From Spirochaetaceae bacterium (GTDB lineage Bacteria > Spirochaetota > Spirochaetia > Treponematales > Breznakiellaceae): 9,903 nucleotides of DNA. Positions 1-5,798 of this stretch are shown one piece after another. Made by a program: the position numbers and the translations under genes. The DNA lies in contig JAIRYB010000173.1 of the NCBI GenBank assembly GCA_031267955.1, forward strand, positions 1 to 9,903, in the 5' to 3' direction. Position 1 is the stretch's first letter. The number at the start of each line of letters is the position of its first letter. The notes below the pieces were generated by a model. It searched no databases. It was not told the DNA's origin and saw nothing but the letters and a program-made list of their open reading frames with translations.

Positions 1-1644
1 GTGGTGCTCATTTTGGCCTATCTGGTCTACGGGCGCTGGCTGGCGAAGAAGTGGGGTATTGACCCCAAAAGGCAGACCCCCGCCTATGAATTTGAGGACG
101 GGGTTGACTATGTGCCTACACGCCCGTCGGTGGTGTTCGGCCATGAATTCGCGTCCATAGCGGGTGCGGGGCCTATCAACGGCCCCATCCAGGCGGCCAT
201 GTTCGGCTGGCTGCCTGTCATGCTCTGGGTGCTTATCGGCGGGGTATTTTTCGGCGCGGTCCAGGATTTCGCTGCCCTTTACGCCTCGGTCAAGAACAAG
301 GGGAAAACCATCGGCTACATTATTGAAGCCTATATTGGCCGGACCGGGAAGAGGCTCTTCCTGATCTTCGTCTGGCTCTTTTCAATACTTGTAGTGGCCG
401 CTTTTGCCGATATTGTGGCCGGGACCTTCGGGGGTTTTACCGCGGCCGGCGGCAAAATCGACGCCAACGCGTCGGTAGCGACTACCTCCCTGCTCTTTAT
501 CCTGGGCGCGGTATTCCTGGGCTGCTTTATGCGGAAGCTCAAGCCTAGCGGGCTTGTATGCGGGGCGGTAGCGGTACTGGTACTGGTACTCTGTATCGGC
601 CTGGGGCTTGCCTTTCCTGTTTATGTCGCCAAGAATATCTGGCTCTACGTCGTGTTCATTTACATTTTTATGGCCTCGGTTACCCCGATCTGGGTGCTGC
701 TCCAGCCCCGGGATTACCTTAACTCCTTCCTCCTGGTGGCGATGCTGATCGCCGCCTTTATAGGCGTTATTTTCAGCGCGCCGCCGGTAAATATCCCGGC
801 CTTTGTGGGCTTTAAGGTGGGGAACAACTACCTCTTTCCCATCCTGTTCGTTACCGTTGCCTGCGGCGCTGTTTCGGGTTTCCATTCTCTGGTAGCGTCG
901 GGGACCGCCTCCAAGCAGATAGCCAACGAGCGGCACATGCTCCCCATATCCTTCGGCGCCATGCTGGTGGAAAGCCTTTTGGCGATTATCGCCCTTATCG
1001 CTGTAAGCGCCATTACGGTAAACGGCAAACTACCCGAAGGCATTGTGACCCCGCCCCAGGTGTTCGCCACCGCGGTCGCGGGCTTCCTTACCAAACTCGG
1101 CCTCCCCGCGAACGTCATCTTTACCCTGATCTCCCTGTCGGTGTCCGCCTTCGCGATCACCTCCCTTGACTCGGTAGCCCGGGTCGGCCGGCTCGCGTTC
1201 CAGGAACTTTTTACCGAAGACCGGGACGACGGCAAGGCCCCCCCGCCTGTTTTCAGGTTCCTCGCCAATAAATACGTCGCCACTATCGCGACTCTTGTTG
1301 TAGGCTACCTCCTGGCGATTTTAGGTTACGCCACCATCTGGCCCCTTTTCGGCTCGGCGAATCAGCTGCTCGCCGCCCTGTCCCTGATATCCTGCGCGGT
1401 ATTCCTGAAGAAGACCAGGCGCCAGGGCTGGATGCTCTGGGGGCCCATGTTTATCATGCTGGCCGTTACCTTTACCGCGCTTGTGTTCACGGTCCGTCAG
1501 AAATTCGGCATGATTACGGACGGCAGCTTTACCTTCGGCGCCGACGGCCTCCAGCTTGTCTTCGCGGTACTGCTTCTGCTTTTGGGTATCATGGTAGCTG
1601 TTTCCGGCGTGAGGAAGCTCGCTGAAAAAGAGCCCGCCGCCTGA
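1..1644 (+). CDS. cstA: CstA-family carbon starvation / pyruvate-type transporter (5'-truncated by the window edge)
   Basis: This is an inner-membrane transporter of the CstA/BtsT family; characterised E. coli members take up pyruvate and are linked to peptide use during carbon starvation. Family hallmarks are visible: FGHEFASIAGAGPINGPI followed by FGWLPVMLWVLIGGVFFGAVQDF (about residues 46-90), GFHSLVASGTASKQI (about 293-307) and TSLDSVARVGR (about 388-398). Many hydrophobic segments cover most of the protein, and the C-terminus is short and charged. The 547 visible residues fit the short form of the family (E. coli CstA is about 700). The frame is open from base 1, and the first visible residues (VLILAYLVYGRWLAKKWG) are the second half of the usual first membrane helix. 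The GTG at base 1 is therefore probably internal, with the true start upstream of the window. Two terminators follow the stop. Substrate is inferred from the family only. Confidence 0.93.
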   Translation: MVLILAYLVYGRWLAKKWGIDPKRQTPAYEFEDGVDYVPTRPSVVFGHEFASIAGAGPINGPIQAAMFGWLPVMLWVLIGGVFFGAVQDFAALYASVKNKGKTIGYIIEAYIGRTGKRLFLIFVWLFSILVVAAFADIVAGTFGGFTAAGGKIDANASVATTSLLFILGAVFLGCFMRKLKPSGLVCGAVAVLVLVLCIGLGLAFPVYVAKNIWLYVVFIYIFMASVTPIWVLLQPRDYLNSFLLVAMLIAAFIGVIFSAPPVNIPAFVGFKVGNNYLFPILFVTVACGAVSGFHSLVASGTASKQIANERHMLPISFGAMLVESLLAIIALIAVSAITVNGKLPEGIVTPPQVFATAVAGFLTKLGLPANVIFTLISLSVSAFAITSLDSVARVGRLAFQELFTEDRDDGKAPPPVFRFLANKYVATIATLVVGYLLAILGYATIWPLFGSANQLLAALSLISCAVFLKKTRRQGWMLWGPMFIMLAVTFTALVFTVRQKFGMITDGSFTFGADGLQLVFAVLLLLLGIMVAVSGVRKLAEKEPAA

Positions 1645-1664
1645 TCCGATTAGCCTAATGCGGA

Positions 1665-1689
1665 CCGCCGGTTCTGCCGGCGGCATTTT
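1665..1689 (+). terminator. First hairpin of a tandem terminator after cstA
   Basis: A perfect 7-bp GC stem, CCGCCGG (1665-1671) and CCGGCGG (1677-1683), encloses a TTCTG loop. A weak T run, TTTT at 1686-1689, follows after two bases. It lies 20 bases after the cstA stop. The short T tract makes it a weak intrinsic terminator by itself. Confidence 0.6.
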
Positions 1690-1696
1690 CAGGGGA

Positions 1697-1723
1697 AGCG
1701 CCGGTAATACCGGCGCTTTTTTT
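1697..1723 (+). terminator. Strong rho-independent terminator of cstA
   Basis: A perfect 9-bp inverted repeat, AGCGCCGGT (1697-1705) and ACCGGCGCT (1709-1717), has an AAT loop and runs directly into seven T residues (1717-1723). This is a textbook intrinsic terminator in the cstA direction. It separates cstA from the GntR operon. Confidence 0.9.
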
Positions 1724-1775
1724 GCCCCCTCCGGCCCCCCGCACGGTAAACGTGTTAAATGCAAAGCTCCGGTGT

Positions 1776-1847
1776 AGCCCGGTTTTCGCGAATTATTCGA
1801 ACCGCGGCAATCCGCGTAATTGCGGACCGAAGTCCGGCGGGCTTTTT
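1776..1847 (+). other. Structured intergenic element of unknown function, possibly a branched terminator or small RNA end
   Basis: Between the cstA terminators and the operon promoter lies a dense cluster of inverted repeats. AGCCCG (1776-1781) can pair with CGGGCT (1838-1843) and is followed by TTTTT (1843-1847). Inside are CGGTT/AACCG (1781-1785 with 1800-1804), a 5-bp hairpin CGCGG-CAAT-CCGCG (1803-1816, sharing bases with the previous stem), and a 5-bp hairpin CGGAC-CGAA-GTCCG (1823-1836). The closing stem plus T run resembles an intrinsic terminator with a branched interior. I match it to no known riboswitch or RNA family. The rest of the 331-base gap (about 1724-1775 and 1848-1890) shows nothing else I can support. 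Confidence 0.4.
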
Positions 1848-1894
1848 CCTCCTTGTCAAACCCGCGTTAATTGCGAAAAAATTTAATTTTTAGC

Positions 1895-1923
1895 TTGACT
1901 TGTTCTACGCTGATTGCTATACT
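1895..1923 (+). promoter_or_regulatory. Sigma70-type promoter of the GntR-ABC operon
   Basis: The -35 box TTGACT (1895-1900) and the -10 box TATACT (1918-1923) each match consensus at five of six bases and are separated by exactly 17 bp. A TGC immediately before the -10 box gives an extended -10. An AT-rich stretch (about 1875-1892) precedes the -35 box and could act as an UP element. Transcription would start near 1930, about 46 bases before the TTG start codon. Confidence 0.8.
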
Positions 1924-1955
1924 GGTTAATGAGCTAACTATTTAACTAAATTACC
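1924..1955 (+). promoter_or_regulatory. Operator-like repeats at the transcription start, candidate GntR binding site
   Basis: Directly after the -10 box are GTTA (1925-1928) facing TAAC (1935-1938), two direct copies of TAACTA (1935-1940 and 1943-1948), and the small palindrome TTTA-AC-TAAA (1941-1950). GntR repressors often bind repeats overlapping the promoter of their own operon. The first gene here encodes a GntR protein, so autoregulation at this site is a reasonable inference. No operator consensus was matched. Confidence 0.4.
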
Positions 1956-1960
1956 GGCGA

Positions 1961-1970
1961 AGGAGGAGGT
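1961..1970 (+). promoter_or_regulatory. Strong Shine-Dalgarno site that fixes a TTG start
   Basis: AGGAGGAGGT (1961-1970) ends five bases before TTG at 1976. An in-frame TAA at 1970-1972 excludes any upstream start, and the next in-frame ATG (2009) would cut into the DNA-binding domain. The site therefore decides the unusual TTG start of the regulator gene. Confidence 0.8.
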
Positions 1971-1975
1971 AAACG

Positions 1976-2332
1976 TTGAACGGCGAAAAACCTGTCTTTG
2001 TCCAAATCATGGAGATGATTGAAGACGACATCCTGTCCGGAACCTACGGCACGGACGACCTTATTATTTCGACGCCGCAAATCTCCAAACTTCTGTCCGT
2101 AAACCCCGCGACGGCGCAGCGGGCTATTGGCATCCTTACCGACCGGGGCGTCATTTACAAGAAACGCGGCGTGGGCATGGCGGTGACGAAGAAAGCGCGG
2201 GGAATGATTCTGGCGCAGAGACGGAAGGCGTTTTTTGAGCGGGCCGTGCCGGATTTTATCGGCGGCGCGCGAAAAATCGGCGTTTCCGACGAAGAACTGA
2301 TCAAAATTGTAAAGGAGAATCTTCATGATTGA
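1976..2332 (+). CDS. GntR-family transcriptional regulator, YtrA subfamily
   Basis: This is a small (118 aa) cytoplasmic DNA-binding repressor. Residues 6-72 form a GntR winged helix: the opening helix PVFVQIMEMIEDDILSGTY, the helix-turn-helix around TPQISKLLSVNPATAQRAIGIL (33-54), and a wing ending GVIYKKRGVGMAV. The NPATAQRA segment is typical of GntR/YtrA recognition helices. The C-terminal part (73-118) is only a short helical tail with no FCD or UTRA ligand domain, which defines the YtrA-like class. YtrA-type regulators usually head ABC-transporter operons, often ones responding to cell-envelope stress or antimicrobials, and here the ATPase follows with an 8-base overlap. It probably represses its own operon through the repeats at 1924-1955. 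The start is TTG, supported by a strong ribosome binding site. The inducer is unknown. Confidence 0.9.
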   Translation: MNGEKPVFVQIMEMIEDDILSGTYGTDDLIISTPQISKLLSVNPATAQRAIGILTDRGVIYKKRGVGMAVTKKARGMILAQRRKAFFERAVPDFIGGARKIGVSDEELIKIVKENLHD

Positions 2333-3173
2333 ATTTCAGAATGTGACCAAACGCTACGGGAAAATCACCGCGCTCCGTGATTTTTCCATTACGATCGATC
2401 GGCCGGGCATTTACTGCCTGCTGGGGCGTAACGGCGCGGGGAAAACCACTTTGCTGAAGGCCATTGCGGGGCATATCGCCGCCAGCTCCGGCACGGTGAT
2501 GGTGAACGGCAAAGCGGCGGGTATGCTGGCCATGCCCGGCAATGTGCACTTTGTGGAAATGGGCGCCGCGCAGTTTAACATCAGACTGACGGGCCTGTTC
2601 AATGCCGCCGCGGAAATTAACCCCGCGTTTGACACGGGCTTTGCGCTGAAGATGGCGCGACGTTTCCGCCTCGACCTGAAAAAGCGGTACAGGCAGCTTT
2701 CCTTTGGCATGAAGGCGATGGCCGGCACCCTGATTGCCCTGTCTTCCGGAAAAGATATTCTGATTCTGGACGAGCCGGTACTGGGTTTTGACCCGGTCAT
2801 GCGCAAAACTTTCTATGAGCTGTTACAGGAAAGCTGCGACGCAAAACCCAGGACCGTGGTTGTTTCTACGCACATCATCGACGAAATCGCAAAGATCGCG
2901 GAACGGCTCATCATCATCGACCGGGGGCAGCTTAAACTGTACTGCGATATGAATGAGGTTGACGAAAAGGCGTACAGCGTAACCGGCCCCGCCGAGTACG
3001 TCAAGGCGGCTACCGACGGGCTGCGCGTTATCGGCGAAACCAGGGCGGGCGGGTTTCTCTCGCGGCATATCTATGACGCCCGCATTGAAACCAGCGGCAA
3101 TTATTCCGTAGCATCCCTCGGCTTGCAGGATTTCTTCATCGGCCTTGTGGGCGGGGAAAAGGAGGCTATGTAA
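2325..3173 (+). CDS. ABC transporter ATP-binding protein (YtrB-like)
   Basis: This is the nucleotide-binding subunit of an ABC transporter, 282 aa and cytoplasmic, and would power the membrane protein encoded next. Visible motifs in order: Walker A GRNGAGKTT (34-42), signature LSFGM (125-129), Walker B ILILDE with catalytic Glu150, D-loop LGFDP (153-157), and switch His183 in STH. The Q-loop region reads VHFVEMG (74-80), with Glu where most ABC ATPases have Gln. Residues from about 205 form an extra C-terminal domain, as in exporter-type and YtrB/CcmA-like ATPases. The ATG overlaps the regulator gene by 8 bases and has AAAGGAG at 2311-2317, so the two are probably translationally coupled. ATPase activity is near certain; the transported substrate is unknown. 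Confidence 0.93.
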   Translation: MIEFQNVTKRYGKITALRDFSITIDRPGIYCLLGRNGAGKTTLLKAIAGHIAASSGTVMVNGKAAGMLAMPGNVHFVEMGAAQFNIRLTGLFNAAAEINPAFDTGFALKMARRFRLDLKKRYRQLSFGMKAMAGTLIALSSGKDILILDEPVLGFDPVMRKTFYELLQESCDAKPRTVVVSTHIIDEIAKIAERLIIIDRGQLKLYCDMNEVDEKAYSVTGPAEYVKAATDGLRVIGETRAGGFLSRHIYDARIETSGNYSVASLGLQDFFIGLVGGEKEAM

Positions 3174-3174
3174 C

Positions 3175-3864
3175 ATGAAAACAGTTATCGGCATGGCAAA
3201 GATAAATTTAAAGCACTCAAAGACAGCCTATTGGGTTGCGGGAATCGGTTTTGCGCTTGCGTCTATTAATTACATTTTATCCATTACGATTGACAATTCC
3301 GGCAGCGAAACAGTCGCGCTGGGTAATTACTTTTATCTGATTCCGCTGTGTCTGTCAGTTTTTACACCAGCGCAGAATTTCTCGAAACTTATGAATCTGG
3401 GCGGCAAACGGATGGACTTCTTCAAAAGCAGCCTCCTCGCCTACGCGACCGCCGCGGCCGCCGCGAGCCTGGCGAGTATCGCCATAAGCCTGAGCATTGA
3501 CAAATGGATGGTGCTGCACGGCAAGATTAACGGCGTGCTGGACATATTGAACGTATACGGCTTTATGGCGCGGGGGCCGGCGGCGGCGTTCTTCCAGATG
3601 ACGGCTTTCCTGCTGCTGGCCGCCTGCGCGGCGCATACTCTGACGCTGATCCAGGGCCATTGGTATGGCTGGCTCGCGGACGCGATGATCGCGGCGATCA
3701 TCAGCGTATTCACGCCGATTGCGCCGCTGAGGGCCGCGCTGGCGTGGTTTTTCAACATGATCATCTTCCACGATATCGCCGCCGTGCAGATAGTTTCCTG
3801 CCTGGCCCTGGGCGCGGCAATATACTGCGCCGGCCTGGTACCGATCAAAAGCAAGCAGATATGA
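3175..3864 (+). CDS. ABC transporter membrane subunit, six predicted helices
   Basis: This is a 229-aa integral membrane protein without a family signature I recognise. Hydrophobic segments lie at about residues 17-38, 48-66, 83-107, 134-159, 165-190 and 200-224, the six-helix pattern of an ABC-2-like half-permease. It starts one base after the ATPase stop, so it is almost certainly that ATPase's transmembrane partner. The ATG at 3175 was chosen because AAAAGGAGG (3157-3165) lies about 9 bases upstream. A GTG at 3145 in the same frame would add ten residues inside the ATPase gene without a good ribosome binding site. The basic N-terminus and the small soluble loops fit an exporter or resistance-type transporter. 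Direction and substrate are inference. Confidence 0.8.
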   Translation: MKTVIGMAKINLKHSKTAYWVAGIGFALASINYILSITIDNSGSETVALGNYFYLIPLCLSVFTPAQNFSKLMNLGGKRMDFFKSSLLAYATAAAAASLASIAISLSIDKWMVLHGKINGVLDILNVYGFMARGPAAAFFQMTAFLLLAACAAHTLTLIQGHWYGWLADAMIAAIISVFTPIAPLRAALAWFFNMIIFHDIAAVQIVSCLALGAAIYCAGLVPIKSKQI

Positions 3865-4487
3865 AGGGGGCTTGGGTGTGTTTGTTTCGGTTTATGGGCG
3901 CAGGCGACGGTATGAGCCGGCGGCGCTATGTGTATGTAGTACTGTCCCGCTCTCCAACGATACTATCGCGGGCAATCCGTATTTTTAAGCGTGATGAATA
4001 TACGCACGCCGCCCTGTCGCTTGACAGGGAATTGCAGTACATGTTCAGCTTTGGCAGGCGCAGGCCCTCGAACCCCTTTATAGGGTGCTATAAGCGCGAA
4101 AATCTTGGGGACGGATTTTACCGCGCCTGCGGCAGGCTCCCGGGCGCAGTAATTGAAGTCCCGGTGTCGCCCGCGCAGTATTCGGACGTATGCGTCCAAA
4201 TACAGGACTTTCTGCTGAACAGCCACTGCTACGATTACAACTACGCCGGGCTGATAGGGAATCTGGCGGGAATGCCCTGCCGGAGCGAGAACAGGTTCTT
4301 CTGTTCGGAATTTGTTTACCATGTGCTGCACAAAAGCGGTATTTGCGATTTCGGGATTCCCCGGAACCTTGTGCGCCCGCAGGACCTATCGGGGCTTGAC
4401 GGCGCTGTTATCTATAAGGGCGATCTGAAGGAGTACGCGCCGGCGAAAGGCCGCTCCGGCCTGTTAAGGCTCCAGCTCCCCAACTGA
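3861..4487 (+). CDS. Circularly permuted papain-like cysteine hydrolase (YiiX / peptidase C92-like)
   Basis: This 208-aa protein resembles the YiiX-type permuted NlpC/P60 (papain-like) group, whose members hydrolyse amide or ester bonds in peptides, cell-wall fragments or lipids. The candidate catalytic His49 sits in YTHAALSLD and the candidate Cys148 in FFCSEFVYHV, so His precedes Cys as in permuted papain folds. Between them is MFSFGRRRPSNPFIG (61-75), which I recall from related, mostly uncharacterised clostridial proteins. No clear signal peptide is present, so it is probably cytoplasmic. ATG at 3861 overlaps the permease stop as ATGA, suggesting translational coupling. ATG at 3894 or 3912 are alternatives, and 3912 (MSRRRYVYVVLSRS) begins just before the conserved domain. 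None of the three has a strong Shine-Dalgarno site. Actual substrate and activity are unknown. Confidence 0.75.
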   Translation: MKGAWVCLFRFMGAGDGMSRRRYVYVVLSRSPTILSRAIRIFKRDEYTHAALSLDRELQYMFSFGRRRPSNPFIGCYKRENLGDGFYRACGRLPGAVIEVPVSPAQYSDVCVQIQDFLLNSHCYDYNYAGLIGNLAGMPCRSENRFFCSEFVYHVLHKSGICDFGIPRNLVRPQDLSGLDGAVIYKGDLKEYAPAKGRSGLLRLQLPN

Positions 4488-4491
4488 ATAG

Positions 4492-4521
4492 TTGTATTTT
4501 ATGTAAAAATAGTGGTATATT
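4492..4521 (+). promoter_or_regulatory. Candidate promoter of the M24 peptidase gene
   Basis: TTGTAT (4492-4497) and TATATT (4516-4521) are spaced by 18 bp, with TG one base before the -10 box. The 51-base gap is more AT-rich than its surroundings. Transcription would start near 4528, only about 11 bases before the ATG and inside the Shine-Dalgarno site, giving a very short leader. No terminator separates this gene from the upstream operon, so read-through is also possible. Confidence 0.4.
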
Positions 4522-4538
4522 GCCCAGGAGAGGGTGAT

Positions 4539-5795
4539 ATGGATTTTACCGCGAAAGAATACAGGGAGCGCCGCCGGAGGTTTACGGAGGCGATGAACAG
4601 CCGCTGCCCGCGCTGGGAAACGGCTGTTTTTATCGATAATGTCAATCAGTTTTACTTTACCGGGACCATCCAGGACGGGATACTGTTCATACGCAGGGAC
4701 GCCGCTTCCGAAGGGGGGAGCCGGCTGCTCTACGGGGTAAGGCGCAGTTACGCCAGGGCGAAAGACGAGTCGCCGCTTTTTGCGGGCCCTGCCGGGCAGC
4801 CCGCCGAACCGGGCGAGGAAATAATGCGGATTACTTCGTACCGGGACATTGCGGAAAAATTTCCCGGCTCTTCTTTAATTCCCGCCGAACCGGGCGGCGT
4901 TTATATTGAGGGCGACACCATGCCGGTAGTTGTGCTTGAACGCTTGCGGAAGTATTTCCCCATGCAGCCCCCTGCCTTTCTCGACGCCGTGACCCGCACT
5001 GTGCGGAGCGTTAAGTCCGGGGCGGAGCTTGACCTGATACGGCTCTCCGGGGAGCGGCACCGGGTCCTGCTGGAAGAGCGGGTCCCCGGCCTGCTCCGCG
5101 AGGGGATGAGCGAGGCGGAATTTTTGGGGGAATTGATCGCGGAAATGTTCCGGCTGGGTTATCAGGGTTTGGCGCGCTTTCACCAGATGCAGGCGGAACT
5201 TACCGCCGGCCAGGTCGGCTTTGGAGGCAATTCCCTGTACCCGTCGTATTTTGACGGCCCGGGCGGGATGAAAGGCGGCGGAGCTGCCGCGCCGCTGGGC
5301 GCAGGGGAAACCAGGTTGAAAAAAGGGGACGCGGTTTTTGTTGATATCGGTTTCGGTATGAACGGCTACCATACCGATAAAACACAGGTTTACTTTTTCG
5401 GAGCGGAACCGCCCGGCTGCTTTAAGAAGGCGCACAGTTTCTGCATCGATATACAAAGGCGCGCGGCGGAACGCCTTGTGCCGGGGGAGATTCCCTCAAA
5501 GATATACCAGGATATTATGGCTTCTCTTGGCGAAGGCGGGCTTGACTGTTTTATGGGGGTGGATAACCATCACCGGGTAAAATTTCTGGGGCACGGGACA
5601 GGGCTCAACGTTGACGAATTGCCTGTTATCGCGAAAGGTTTTGACGAGCCCCTGGAAGAGAACATGGTTATCGCGCTGGAACCGAAAAAGGGGGTCCCCC
5701 CCATCGGCCTTGCGGGAGTGGAAGACACCTACATCGTAAAGGAAGGCGGCGCCTGCTGCGTTACGGGCGGCGGGCGGGATATAATACGGGTATAA
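4539..5795 (+). CDS. M24-family metallopeptidase (Xaa-Pro aminopeptidase / creatinase-like)
   Basis: This is a 418-aa cytoplasmic pita-bread-fold enzyme, probably cleaving N-terminal residues before proline. Residues 1 to about 155 form a creatinase-type N-terminal domain and about 160-418 the catalytic domain. All five expected metal ligands are present: Asp269 (VFVDIG), Asp280 (HTDKT), His352 (GHGTGL), Glu381 (IALEPK) and Glu395 (GVEDTY). The second active-site His of classical aminopeptidase P/prolidase (usually VHE) is replaced by Asp359 in NVDELPV. This is seen in a divergent creatinase-like subgroup that also carries a segment like NSLYPSYFDGPGG (231-243 here), so the exact activity is uncertain. 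ATG at 4539 is preferred because AGGAG (4526-4530) lies eight bases upstream; the in-frame GTG at 4512 lacks support. The gene ends three bases before a convergent gene. Confidence 0.9.
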   Translation: MDFTAKEYRERRRRFTEAMNSRCPRWETAVFIDNVNQFYFTGTIQDGILFIRRDAASEGGSRLLYGVRRSYARAKDESPLFAGPAGQPAEPGEEIMRITSYRDIAEKFPGSSLIPAEPGGVYIEGDTMPVVVLERLRKYFPMQPPAFLDAVTRTVRSVKSGAELDLIRLSGERHRVLLEERVPGLLREGMSEAEFLGELIAEMFRLGYQGLARFHQMQAELTAGQVGFGGNSLYPSYFDGPGGMKGGGAAAPLGAGETRLKKGDAVFVDIGFGMNGYHTDKTQVYFFGAEPPGCFKKAHSFCIDIQRRAAERLVPGEIPSKIYQDIMASLGEGGLDCFMGVDNHHRVKFLGHGTGLNVDELPVIAKGFDEPLEENMVIALEPKKGVPPIGLAGVEDTYIVKEGGACCVTGGGRDIIRV

Positions 5796-5798
5796 GGC

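Noticed and set aside
382..936. A 184-codon minus-strand frame inside cstA
   Set aside because: It is antisense to well-conserved CstA membrane segments and has a charged, repeat-poor translation with no domain.
1776..1843. tRNA-like appearance on the minus strand (AGCCCG ends and a GGTTCGAAT sequence)
   Set aside because: The arms flanking the TTCGAAT do not form a T stem, no D-arm or anticodon arm fits, and the 3' end lacks a proper acceptor arrangement.
3145..3174. GTG start adding ten residues to the permease
   Set aside because: ATG at 3175 has a strong, well-spaced AAAAGGAGG; the extension lies inside the ATPase gene.
3660..3860. Upstream extension of the cysteine hydrolase frame
   Set aside because: It lies entirely inside the permease gene in another frame and encodes an Arg-rich shadow sequence. 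The real start is the ATGA overlap at 3861 or an ATG shortly after.
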